A DNA stretch of 64,000 nt, from the NCBI GenBank assembly GCA_030340625.1, contig JAOPHQ010001132.1, forward strand, positions 509,001 through 573,000. Direction: 5' to 3'. The notes under the pieces are model-generated. The model was not told where the DNA came from. It did not search any database and saw only the letters and a list, made by a program, of their open reading frames with translations. A program made the position numbers and the translations under genes. Of this stretch, positions 54,284 to 64,000 are shown piece after piece. Source of the DNA: Merluccius polli (taxonomy: Eukaryota > Chordata > Actinopteri > Gadiformes > Merlucciidae). The stretch's first letter is position 1. The number at the start of each line of letters is the position of its first letter.

Positions 54284-54340
54284 GGGTTAGGACCTGGACG
54301 TATTCTAACAGGACTTCATCTAAGTGATCTGACATGGGCC

Positions 54341-54775
54341 CTATAGGCAGAGTGTGAGGACCTGATATCGGTGATCAAGTCCTAGGGCGCGTTCTACCTC
54401 ATCTAGCAGTCTGTTCACAAAATGGCTATCGTTGTCTGAGGCTATGGTCTTGGGGAAGACCCATCTAGGAATAATGTCATGTAGCAGGTGTTTTACTACC
54501 GTTTGGGCGTCTTCGTGTTTGGCGGGGAAAGCTTCTACCCATCTAAAGAATCGGTCTATTATGACTAACAGATAACGATACCCTCTCACTTGGTTGTCTT
54601 TGCCCATGTCGGTGTAGTCTATGCACAGTTCTTGGAACGGGAGTTGTGGGTTTGGGTTTGGCAAGTCTGGCAGTTGTGGACGTGTTGTCGTACTATGGCT
54701 TCCATCTCAGGATGGAGCCAGTCAGGTGAAATGGCTTCAATCGTCGTCCTAGACCTTGTAACTATCATTCAAAGG
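54341..54775 (-). pseudogene. Retroviral integrase zinc end and catalytic core, frameshifted
   Basis: The N-terminal part (about 54660-54770) has W-HPEME and HNCQTC, the CxxC half of the zinc site. After a one-base frame change the core reads CIDYTDMG (first Asp), VIIDRFFRWVEAFP, and IASDNDSHF (second Asp). The third acidic residue and the rest are lost to the stop at 54341. Non-functional. Confidence 0.78.
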
Positions 54776-54784
54776 TAACTAGTC

Positions 54785-56400
54785 ACATGAAGAGGAGTAA
54801 TTACATAAAAATGGTACAATATGGTGATTGTTCTTAAACTCCATTGTGTTAGCAGTAGCTCAGTACCTCAAGCTGTAAATTTATTTGCAAGTTGGCCACT
54901 GGGGGTAACAACTATCAAACCCACACACACACGGGAAGCATGTGTGCAGAAACTTCCTGGACTACAACATGCAGTGCAGGTTTCTAACAGTAGGGGAGCT
55001 GTTGTCTTCACCTGCTTTAACTTCATTCATATGACAGACACTTTTGTTGGCATGTCCAGACAACATTTGTCTGACCAAAGCAATTTGGCAATTTAACAAA
55101 TAAAACACAATAAGTAGAACAAAAAAACAAAACAAAATGAAATCACTCTCTGTGTCCCAACAAAAAAAACGAAACAAAATGAAATCACTCTCTGTGTCCC
55201 AACAAATCCTTAAACGTTCTAATGATCACAGTGCTTTCTTTATTCATGTTTTATTCTAACCCCTCTAAGTCTGTTATCCCCATGGGACATACTGAGCTGG
55301 TTGTCCCTTTACCACTTTGCACTGTAAGGCGACCCTGTGTCTCGAAAGACACCTTCAAACAAATGTATTATCATTATTATTATCATCATACGAGACGTTT
55401 GAGATGTCCCTTTGGAGAGGAACCCCCTGGCCACGGAGGTCCCCTCCTTCGCTTAGGATTCTCGTACAAATGTAGATAAAGGAAAAGAAAAACAAAAACA
55501 AAACAGAGAATTCAATGTCTATTCAAGCAAATTTGCTTCACATTAATGACAGGACAAAATTTAAATGTAATCATTCGGTTGTAACATAAGAACATCTTTT
55601 ATCGCTGTAATAACATCTGTCAACATATGGTTATTTATGAATTTAAAAGTCTTGATTAGAAAATTCATGATCAAATAATGACCACCAATAAACAGAATTA
55701 TTGTACTAGGCCTCATTCTGCCTTCTCCCCCCCTTGTAGCTCCAAGAGTGCAATGGGGGCGTGGCCACGTGTCTGTGTAACCTGTAGCTCCTCCTAAAAT
55801 CCTCGCATGCGCAGTTCACTTGTTGAAGTGACTTCAGAGAGAGCGGAGCCGGGCCAACGCCCTTATGGATCAGAGGGGGAAACCTAGTGGTCCCCTGGAT
55901 AGAGAATCATTTGCATCGCCTCTGCGAGTCTTTCTATAGGCTTCCATCAGCAGTTGTTTAATCTAAATAGTTTCACAACTTTAAGAAATAATAAAACTGT
56001 TTTTTACAATATTTACATAAGGAGTCGTCACTCCTGTAATTAAACTACTTATCATTAATAATATTTAAAGTGCAATCACTAATAAGTAACTTCATCCTCT
56101 CATCTGCAGCACACTCACACAATGTAATAATATCTATAACTGCTGTTTATTCTACTTTTTTCTTTACAGTCTCTCACACATCCGTTCCTCCTAGGCACTT
56201 TTTAAAGACCAAACGTAGACTAAAATTAACTTTAGGCCTAATGATCCCTATTAATTTTCTTTCTTACGCGCCAAATAACAGAAGGGCCAACGCCTTTTTT
56301 CTTTGTCCCCTCCAAGTGAATGTAAAGCTGCTCTGCTCGATCCTATTACCTGACTCCTAGGTATGCAAACACTATTCTTAATACAATTTATTTGAGCACA
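54785..56400. other. Region between integrase and gag-like fragment, no pol found
   Basis: No reverse transcriptase or protease motif is seen in any frame. 55130-55205 contains a direct 40-bp duplication of the CACTCTCTGTGTCCCAACAA type. 55735-55960 may be a separate small repeat. Likely a deletion plus later insertions. Confidence 0.5.
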
Positions 56401-56409
56401 TTCCAATCG

Positions 56410-56850
56410 CTAGTAAGGGGAGGGGTAGGGGAGTAGAGCCCTCTGCTCTTTTGTCGCCGGGAGGCCGGGGTTGGTAGTCGGAGTCGGGGTTGAGGTAGGG
56501 GTCACGGGAGGGGCAGTCGGGGAGGTAGGGTCTTCAGTCACGGCTATGGTCGGGGTCGGGGGCAGGGTACGGCGGGCTGCCCTAGCTGTCTCTCTAGTTA
56601 CCTCAGCCTCCAGGTTGCGGAGGTGAGCTTCGGCTAGGCCGGTCTTGGACACCCACCCTTGCTTCTCCCATTGCTGTCTGTACTATTTGACCACTTTTTC
56701 TTTCCCTCCGGCCCAGCACCCGCTTCGGTGCTCGCGGCCAGGATTACATCAACTTTCCGCATCTGGACTTCTCTCTCCATCTTACCGATCTTCCGATCGC
56801 ACATCTTAGCAACTTTCTTGATCCTTTCTTCTATTCCTACACTTGCTTAA
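56410..56850 (-). pseudogene. Gag-like fragment, Pro/Thr-rich
   Basis: A helical, charged segment (CDRKIGKMEREVQMRKVD) reads into a frameshift near 56660, then KTGLAEAHLRNLEAEVTRET and a Pro/Thr-rich tail (TPTSTPTPTTNPG) with a stop at 56410. Position after the leader and composition fit a matrix/p12-like Gag region. No major homology block is available, so this is tentative. Confidence 0.45.
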
Positions 56851-56879
56851 CCGCTCTATCCTATGGCTCGGCGGCCGTC

Positions 56880-57260
56880 TATTCTCAACCACAGCACAGC
56901 AGTTTTAAGCAACACAATGATCAGGCAATCCATTGCTAACTCAGCAGTTGTGAGAAACACAGTGATCAGACAATATATTCTCCACTCCGCAAATATATAT
57001 ATCTATCACCAACACAGCAATGGTAAACAACACAGTGATCAGATAATATATCCTCCACTTACGAATATATATATCTATCACCAACCCATCAATTAAAAGC
57101 AACACAGTGATCCGGTAATATATTCTCTATATACCTATCACTAATCCAACAATTAAAAGCAACACAGTGATCAGATAATATATTCTCTATATATCTATCA
57201 CCAACCCCGCAAATGTAAGCAACACAGTGGCCAGATATAAACCACACAGCGATCAGGTAT
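56880..57260. repeat. About 60-bp degenerate tandem repeat in the retroviral leader
   Basis: At least five units containing AACACAGTGATCAGATAATA and TATATCTATCACCAAC, diverging outward. It lies between the gag-like fragment and the leader. Confidence 0.8.
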
Positions 57261-57589
57261 AAACAACAAAGCTGCTCAAGTACGGTTTTTATATATATTA
57301 TTTTTTTTTTTTAACACACAGAGGCCTGCGCACAGACAGTCAGAAGGGAGCCGTTCGCACACACACACACTCAGGCCCGGGCCGCGCTTCTCGCACACAC
57401 AGACACAGAGACAAGCCGATCACACCCAGATATAGACAAATACCGGTATACAGAGTTATGCACGTGGTACCACCAAATTATGAGCAACCTCTGTGACAGT
57501 ATACCGATGTCCTCACCCGCGACTCCCCCTTAAGGGCGCCGAGCCGTCGGGTTTCCCCTTCGTCTCTCGTCTTCTCCAATCTGCGCTAT

Positions 57590-58260
57590 TCTAATCGCGC
57601 CTGGCGCACTCGTTTGGGGAGGCCCAGCTATTCGGTCCGCTTATTCAATTGCGGTTCCGGTTTATCCTATTCGTTATTTTGAAACCGAATAGGGAAGGGG
57701 TAGAACACTCGTTTGGGAGTTTTCTATACGTCCACTCCGCTAGTCAATTGCGGATCCGGGTACCAAACCCGTTCTTATCTCCAATCCGATGCTCTAATGC
57801 GGATAAGGAGGATGGTAAAACACTCACTTTTTTAGAATGTCTATGTTTTCCGGTCTGCTATTTAATTGCGGTCCGGTTGTCCTATCCGTTATCTAATACG
57901 TATAGAATTGGGTAGAACGCTCATTTTGGAGGTCCTATGTTAGGGGTCCGCTACTTAATTGCGGATAGGAGGGGTACCCAACCCTCTCCTTCTGAGGTCG
58001 GGGTAATCGATACGCTGCCTATACGCGTCTAGGTCTCGAAACCTTACGGAGTCTAGTCTCTTAGGCGGAGCCCTAAGCCCTCGGTGAGGGTGTCTAGCAC
58101 GCTACCGGTACGCCTCGGTCTAAAAACTATTTTAGGAATCGGTCACGGAACCTTACGGAGTCTAGTCTCTTAGGCGGAGCTTTATGAGCCCTCGGTGTGT
58201 GTGTTTAGCACGCTACCGGTACGCCTCGGTCTAAAAACTCTATCTTAGGAATCGGATTAT
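57590..58260. repeat. Tandem repeats of the retroviral 5' leader
   Basis: Two near-identical units of about 105 bp (58025-58250) each hold TTACGGAGTCTAGTCTCTTA and CGCTACCGGTACGCCTCGGT. Further left are about four diverged units around CAATTGCGG and TCCGCTA. Such long repeated leaders are unusual; I recall repeat-bearing leaders in fish ERVs. Confidence 0.8.
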
Positions 58261-58638
58261 AACCTGTTCGGGATGGGTCAGAGTATGGAACACGCCGCCT
58301 CATGCACAGTTACGCGTCTAGGTTTCCAGAACCTACTTGGCCCCCCACGGGCTTGTTACCTTATGCACAGTTTATGCCAATAGTCGTTGACAGGGTATGA
58401 CACTCGTATCAGAAGGTATTATTTCAACAGTATATTAACATTACAATTTATGCACAGTTTACCATTACCTGGACCACTGCCCCACTATGTTTCATGAGCC
58501 ACTACGCAGATTTGAACACGTCTGTCAACAGGTTCTGCTTACCTCTCAGTTGTGTGATCACAGGGACAGTGGACTCAGGTTGGTGGCGTCACCGGCGCAG
58601 GCGCCCGCCGTTGTGTCGGTTCTCCCGGTGTGTTAAAA

Positions 58639-58656
58639 ATCACGTCGGGGTCACCA
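58639..58656 (-). other. Retroviral primer-binding site, tRNA-Trp
   Basis: On the minus strand TGGTGACCCCGACGTGAT is exactly complementary to the 18 3'-terminal bases of vertebrate tRNA-Trp including CCA (from memory of the tRNA). It lies four bases after the CA end of the LTR. Tryptophan primer use is known from avian leukosis viruses. Confidence 0.85.
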
Positions 58657-58660
58657 TTTC

Positions 58661-59490
58661 TGTTGGGAGAAAAATCTATGGCCTATTCTAGGCTAACAAC
58701 GGCGCGGGCCCTTTAAGGTATCAGATCAAAATTGAGGAGTAAATAAAGAGATATAAACTGAATTAAACTGAGTAGATTTATTCTTAATCAAAGCTAATCA
58801 AAGTCAACGAGTAAAAGCATATAATAATAAATGCAGCGCTGGGGTCACAAAGAGCTTCGCCTCCTGAGAAGTTCTGCTGATTGTGAGCCCTGAGTCTCAG
58901 GTCCCTTGGGGCTATATAGATTAAAGGGCAGGTTCGGCCAGGGGGGATGACATCATGAGCGGATACATGGATACTTTTTGGTTCAAAAAGGGCAAGTTCT
59001 AGTTTGAAGTTAGATAGCAGGGCATCTTTAATTGGCTTCCCCCGTCTTTCGTGGGGAGGCTGAGTCGCAGTGCCCATTTTGACCGGGCCTCCCCCGCCTA
59101 AGATGTGCGAGGTTTGGGCAGCGTGACATCACCAAGCGCTCTGATTAACATAGCACCCAGTCTCAGGCAGTAGCGCTTATCACCTGCTGCCTCCCTAGAC
59201 ATTTCGTTACATCTGGGTGCGCAAGGGATTCTCTGTGAGGGGAGGAGAGCCTATAAACAATGGTCACTGTGTTTGGTGTCGGACTGGTTCACATGTGGGG
59301 GAAGGGTGAAGTATTCATAAACAATGTGAATGTCTATCGTGACCCTGCTATTCTAGCTCTAAGTAACCGTTTGGGCCTTTTACTATTGTGGGATACCGTT
59401 TGGGCCTTTTACTATTGTGGGATACCGTTTGGGCCTTTTACTATTGTGGGATACCGTTTGGGCCTTTTACTATTGTGGGATCCTTTAGCA
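58661..59490 (-). mobile_element. Retroviral LTR (single copy)
   Basis: The plus strand begins TGTTGGGAG (minus-strand end CTCCCAACA next to the primer site). On the minus strand a TATA box CTATATAG lies at 58912-58919 and AATAAA at 58777-58782, spaced as in U3-R-U5. The U3 side holds four 29-30-bp repeats (ACCGTTTGGGCCTTTTACTA, about 59365-59480). The outer end is not fixed; no second copy exists in the window. Confidence 0.7.
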
Positions 59491-59648
59491 TAGCGTTCTT
59501 AATATATAGCATAGCATTCTTAATATATAGCATAGCATTCTTAATATTTCAATAGTGGCGAAGTCATTCAATTCAAGGAAACGTTCATTTATGTCCCACC
59601 CACCCTCAAGTGGGAAGTTTGACTGACGTACCTTAGCAGCAGTACATT

Positions 59649-60020
59649 TTACAATACAAGTTTGACACATCTGGGGTCATCTGGCTGAGCACAAAGTTCA
59701 ATACATTTATTTTGGCTGTCAGGTGAAATGTAATGAGCTTGGAGTCTCTTTCCCTGTTGCCGGTGCTCTCTAATGTTTTGTAAATGGTCATTTAGGATAC
59801 TGTCATACTTTGCCAACAGCTCAATTATGCCAAGAAAATTGTCTGGCGTATTTCTAGTGTATTTGTGCTGCCTGAATGGCAGATTCCTGAAGGCTAAGTA
59901 TAGTGTTACATCCAGCAGCCGCTTCAGTAGTGCTTTGTTTTTTTCGATTTCTGTCTCCATCAATTTTTGTTGTTGGCTGTCAATTCCAGAAGTCTGTAGG
60001 ACATAATGTTGTAGGTTCTT
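59649..60020 (-). pseudogene. hAT transposase fragment, ZMYM1-like (DUF4371 region)
   Basis: Open frame of about 120 codons without its own true start: LQHYVLQTSGIDSQQQKL, LLDVTLYLAFRNLPFRQH, NFLGIIELLAKYDSILNDHL. This pattern is typical of ZMYM1-like hAT proteins. Both ends are cut by unrelated sequence. Confidence 0.7.
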
Positions 60021-60068
60021 AAAAGAGCACTGTGTGCTCTTTTAAGAGACTGTGAGACTGTGTGAGAA

Positions 60069-61618
60069 TGTGATGCTGGTGTTTATTGCCGTGTATGCTC
60101 CAACTATAGGCTTGGAAAGAGTTTGTTTTTTAGACATTTTTAGTTGATGTTATTAAGGATTGTGATCAGTGGCGTAACATCATGGTGATAGGCCCCGGTG
60201 CAAATATTTTTTTTGTGCCCCCGCCCTAAACACAAGCGCACACACACGCTTGGACACACACGCACAGCCACTAGAGATAACTGCTATTGTCACTAGAGAA
60301 TGTTCCGATACTCTGCTGTGGGTATCGGCCGATACATACCGATACCAATGTGTGTGTGTGTGTGTGTGTGTGTGTGTCTGCCGTGCTGTGACAGAGAGCC
60401 TCAGAAAAAAGAGAGGAGGGGGTGTGTTTGTGCACAACATTGCTGCTCAGTCTGTGTGAGCTTCAGCGAGGCAGATACCCTAATGAGCCGCAGGCGGATT
60501 GTTTATTTAAAAGTCAAGCGCGACCCGAACCGAGCCTTTGGTCCCGACCATCGGCAATCGCCGAGCTATTTCATTCACAAAAACAATACAGCTGCTGGAC
60601 AGCTCCTTTTTTTTCTTCCTTCATGGGCCCCTGACGGCGTCTGGGCCCCGGTGCAGCTGCACCGGTTGCACCGTCGATATTTACGCCACTGATTGTGATC
60701 ATGATGAGTATTTATTTCTGGGAGGGGATTTTTTACTGTTAATGACAGCTTAGATAGGAACCACCAAGAGCCTCACTCTGCGTCTCGTAATCGTCTCTAG
60801 TCTGATTGAGACTTACAAGCTGTGTGATGTGTGACGACAATACACATGAGTTCACACTAGAGATTTTTTTTTTTCTATGGCCAGACTTGATCGTTTTTAT
60901 TGTTTTAAACACCATTTCAGTGTTTTTAACAATTGTTTTATAAACCCTGTTGGTTTTTCTGATCATTCTCCTGTGTATTGCTCTGGTTGTATCCAGTGTG
61001 TAAAGCCACAAAGTGCCTACTGGCATTTTAACACAGCTCTTTTAGCTGATATTAATTTTAGAATTGCTTTTGAATTTGTTCATAAACATACCAAGACTGA
61101 TTTTTCCTCTTTACCTCAGTGGTGGGATGTTGGAAAGTGCAAAATAAAGCAGTTTTGTCAGCAGTACACTCAAAATGTCACAAGAGACATAGCCCGATCT
61201 CTAAAGGCTCTGGAGGTTTATGTGGTGGAGCTCCACAGGAGATAAAGGCCATATTGAGGCTCTCAAGACTAAAAAATCTGCTCTGGCCGACCTGCTAGGT
61301 ATTTCAGCACAGGGTGCTCTGGTGAGGTCACGGTTTCAGAACATCGCAGAAATGTATGCCTCGTCCCGTTTCTTCTTCGGTCTGGAGCGCAAGAATGGGC
61401 AGAAGAGTCTCATCCACAGCATGCGCTCAAACACAGGCCAGGTATTGTCTGAGTCTACTGACATCAGAAAGCATGCCATTGGATTTTACAGTAGCCTTTC
61501 CTCGTCTGAACTTGGAGAGGAGCAGGAGGTGTCACATGCATTTTATGAAGGCCTACCAAAGGTAGAACAGGAGTCCATTGCAGAGCTGGAGGCAGCATTG
61601 TCTCCTGTTGGCCCCTAG
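60069..61618 (+). pseudogene. LINE endonuclease/linker fragment, interrupted and frameshifted
   Basis: Endonuclease pieces in order: VYAPT and ER-CFL (60090-60140), [hAT insertion 60167-60691], DEYLFLGGDF (60705), DRNHQEPHSAS-like remnant, ARLDRFYCF (60880) and GFSDHSPV (60950). The linker follows in a second frame from 61220 (SRFQNIAEMYASSRFFFGLE, HSMRSNTGQVLS). The frame ends at 61618, where reverse transcriptase should begin. L1/Tx1-like layout; dead copy. Confidence 0.75.
60167..60691. mobile_element. hAT MITE, 525 bp, perfect 8-bp duplication, inside the LINE
   Basis: Ends CAGTGGCGTAACATC and GATATTTACGCCACTG. The flanks 60159-60166 and 60692-60699 are both ATTGTGAT. GGCCCCGGTGCA occurs inverted near both ends. 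It carries a TG microsatellite (60351-60378). Same family as 16712-16794. Confidence 0.93.
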
Positions 61619-62295
61619 TTGGCCATGCCTCTTCCTCTTGCCTGGAACGCTTCATCCCGTTCCGAGCGACAAGAGAGGGTGATGGTCGTCATTCGGTCTC
61701 ATAGATCCTATAACTTCATAGTTATAGTCATAACATCAGTCATAACTTTACCTTGGATGACAAGTACCATCAGCGTCGTGAGAAACGGAGGACTCCACTC
61801 CGTCACAACCTCACCCAGCAGCTGAGAGCAGAACGGCAGAACCCAATGGTGCAGGGGATGCCACATGTGTGGGTCTTGTCTGTCCCTGTCTGTGTTTCAT
61901 GTTGTGGGCGTGGCTAGCGGACTCCAGCTCCTCCTGAGTCCTCCCTTCACTGCACACCTGAAGTTCATCGTCAAATACTTCCGGTGTAAATACCCCGGAT
62001 TACCTACCACTCATCGCCAGATCGTCAACCAGTCTACCACACCCTCTCTGCCCAGCGTGGTCACCGTTCCTGGTTTCATCTCAGAGGTTCATTGGAAGGA
62101 GTGTTGCCAATACCATCGGAGCCCTCCTGCTTCTCTGCAGGCTAGCCCAGCTATCGGATCCAGGAGATCTCCACGGGTGGCCTCCCACAGCAACCAGCCT
62201 CTGCTTACCTCATTAATAAACACTTTTACTTTACTATCCTCGTCTGTGTCGTGCATTTGGGTCCCCCCAGCCTCGGGCCATAATAGAGTGCGTGC
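61619..62295. mobile_element. LTR-like or 3'-tail repeat
   Basis: Ends in AATAAACAC, then CATTTGGGTCC, the tail form of many fish LTR elements (compare 29944-30395). Its start is unclear and no target duplication was found. Confidence 0.35.
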
Positions 62296-62400
62296 AATGT
62301 AAGCTTTTAGTGCCCTCACTGGACACAAAGTAAGCAGGCCTAGTCCCCCTGTGGGAGAGCCGGATTGAGCTGAAGTGCGCTGATCTCAACCACTTGGTTT
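62296..62400 (-). pseudogene. Possible DIRS-type tyrosine recombinase scrap
   Basis: Minus-strand frame ISALQLNPALP, a stop, then LLCPVRALKAYIA. CPVRAL is the well-known string of fish DIRS-like recombinases. Only about 35 codons remain, joined to the preceding repeat. Confidence 0.4.
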
Positions 62401-64000
62401 ACCGTCTAAGGGTTTACCACTTTAGGCAAAAATTAGGGATTCAGCCAGAGAGACACACCTGTGTTACCAGCCTACCATCTCAAACATTTCTCATTTACAG
62501 ACAGAGCATGTTACTCACTCACTCTCAGGCAGAACATACTGTATATATATACAGTATATATATATATATAATATATATTATATATATTATCAACCCAATC
62601 TCACACCCAACTCGTCACATATTGAGGCCTGGTCACTGACCCATGTCGTCAACATTTGCAGCAGAAGGTACCCCCCTAGCGTCGCTCCTGGACGACTCGC
62701 GCCGCCCCATAGACCTGGGGGGTATTACACAAAACTAGGATACATAAATCCAGGATAATTGAGTAAGCGCGGCTTGGACTATTCTGCTCGGCGGTATCCT
62801 GGCTTATTCGGTTGCACGATTGCCAAGCCAGGATAAATAGGCGCGGCTAAATCACGTCAGGTGAAGCTATAGTTGGGATAAGCGGCTTGAATAGACCTCG
62901 CGATCGCTCACAGAATCACCGATCGGAACATGGCGTTTCATACGTCACGGCCGTTGAACAGCTCCTTATTGGATACCCGACCCAAGCCCGACGGGACCCG
63001 AGGGGACCTGACGGTACCCGACGGGCCGGGTCGGGTTTGGACAGATATTTAGAAATGATGCTCGGGTTCGGGTCGGGCTCGGTGACGTCTGCGCGATTTG
63101 AAATGTGCAATTTAAAACAGCTTATTATGCATGGTAGCCAATGGGCTGTTTCACATGTTGCAAAGGTTCGATTGTGTGATTAAAATACATTTTATAAATA
63201 GGACATAAGCATGTTGCAACCCAGTCTCATATAGAAACGTACCCTGACTACGTTGGTCCAAAGTGCCACACGTAGAGGGGTTTTCCCATGGTGTCCAAGT
63301 CACGTGACTTTCAAGGTTCACGTGACTTTTTCAGATTGGGACTCCCTTGTGATGTCACTCCGTCTGACGGATCAAACCCTCGCCCACAACATGTCTGAGG
63401 TTGATTTGCTGATCAACACATTATTCCGTGGCAGCGGGAGAAACTAATGTTGACAAAGTGACGAGTTACGATCGGATGTTTGTCCGCTGTTTAATTTTGA
63501 TGGTGTGTGGGCATCCGTCCTGTGGTTAGTTATTACTCCTGTATCAGAGCTATAGTGTAAACAACTCTATAAACAACTCTATGTTTACTCTATAGCTCTG
63601 ATTCCTGCACCATGTTTCAATGACGTCAGGTTGCTAGGGGCTACGGCTGACAGACGCCACCTGTCCCATTGGGAGGACCTATCAGCCGGAAGTACTGTCC
63701 TTACTGTACTATTGTTTGTAATGTCATAAGTGTTGACAATAAAGTTTGTTAAAAAAACAACAACAACAACTATTATTGTCCCACACCACAATGTATGTCC
63801 CACAATGTTAACTCCAAACAATTCACGTTTGTCCAATTAATGGACAAACAAAGCAGCTGGAAACACGTCTAAAAACACTTGAAATAAAATGTAGCCTATA
63901 TTTATATGTTTACAACATCAATCTCCCTATAATATGAACAAAATATGATCAGGTTATACTTTCTCTCTTGAAAACGGGCAATGAATTTAAAAAACTACAA
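62401..64000. other. Repeat-derived DNA, no gene
   Basis: Includes a TA array (62535-62590) and two CAACCCARTCTCA-type repeat starts (62592 and 63219; a relative lies near 31168). A CGGGTCGGG-rich stretch (62985-63085) of a common fish repeat is also present. A hairpin-like pair around CTCTATAGCTCTGAT lies at 63546-63603. No host exon seen. Confidence 0.5.

Larger units (their letters stand above)
51661..59490 (-). mobile_element. Endogenous retrovirus, minus strand, incomplete
   Basis: In reading order: LTR (from about 59490 down to 58661), tRNA-Trp primer site (58639-58656), repeat-rich leader, gag-like fragment (about 56410-56850), integrase pieces (53963-54770), Env leader frame, and a long open env (51668-53449). 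Protease and reverse transcriptase are not seen between 54780 and 56400, and no second LTR follows env. The Env layout (CXXC in SU, CX6CC in TM) is gammaretrovirus-like, as in fish epsilon/gamma-type ERVs. Frameshifts in pol make it replication-defective. Confidence 0.8.

Noticed and set aside
27000..64000. Neighbouring host gene such as ptprr
   Set aside because: In mammals PTPRR lies upstream of PTPRB, but I found no phosphatase motif or conserved exon in this stretch.

Overview
The window looks like nuclear DNA of a ray-finned (teleost) fish. The evidence is a large split gene with GT-AG introns, a dense load of fish-type DNA transposons (mostly hAT), LINE, solo-LTR and endogenous-retrovirus fragments, and abundant microsatellites. 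No bacterial-style gene organisation is present.

Left third (1 to about 26,760): one gene on the minus strand, recognisable as ptprb, the receptor-type tyrosine phosphatase beta (VE-PTP). I traced 20 coding exons of the long form plus one alternative first exon by hand from splice sites and reading frame. All phases agree: 7,048 coding bases lie in the window and every fibronectin exon is phase 1 to phase 1. In order from the start, the long form encodes a signal peptide, a six-cysteine ricin-B domain of the mannose-receptor CysR kind, a Thr/Ser/Pro mucin-like stalk of about 700 residues with a 14-residue tandem repeat, and 17 fibronectin type III units, the last one cut by the window edge. 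The transmembrane segment and the cytoplasmic phosphatase domain lie off the left edge. A separate 57-bp exon encoding a second signal peptide sits just before the first fibronectin exon. It would make a short form without lectin and mucin parts, closer to the form I know from mammals. The introns hold MITEs, minisatellites and CT/GA tracts, several of them close to splice sites.

Middle (26.8 to 48.9 kb): no host gene is recognisable. The stretch is upstream intergenic DNA with a hAT MITE (29.3 kb), a solo LTR with a perfect 5-bp target duplication (29.9 kb), a 1.4-kb element with G-rich inverted ends (30.4 kb), several MITEs, a decayed autonomous hAT element with a TTF-type zinc finger and a hATC domain (38.6 to 42.6 kb), and a 22-bp minisatellite (46.2 kb).

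Right third (48.9 to 64 kb): nested mobile DNA. A minus-strand endogenous retrovirus runs from an LTR and a tRNA-Trp primer site (58.66 kb) through a repeat-rich leader, a gag-like fragment and integrase pieces to a 593-codon open env (51.67 to 53.45 kb). Protease and reverse transcriptase were not found, and neither was the second LTR. Beyond it lie a ZMYM1-like hAT fragment, a LINE endonuclease interrupted by a hAT MITE with a perfect 8-bp duplication, a possible DIRS-type recombinase scrap, and more repeats.

All splice structures and family calls come from reading the sequence and from memory of the families. None was tested by alignment or transcript data.
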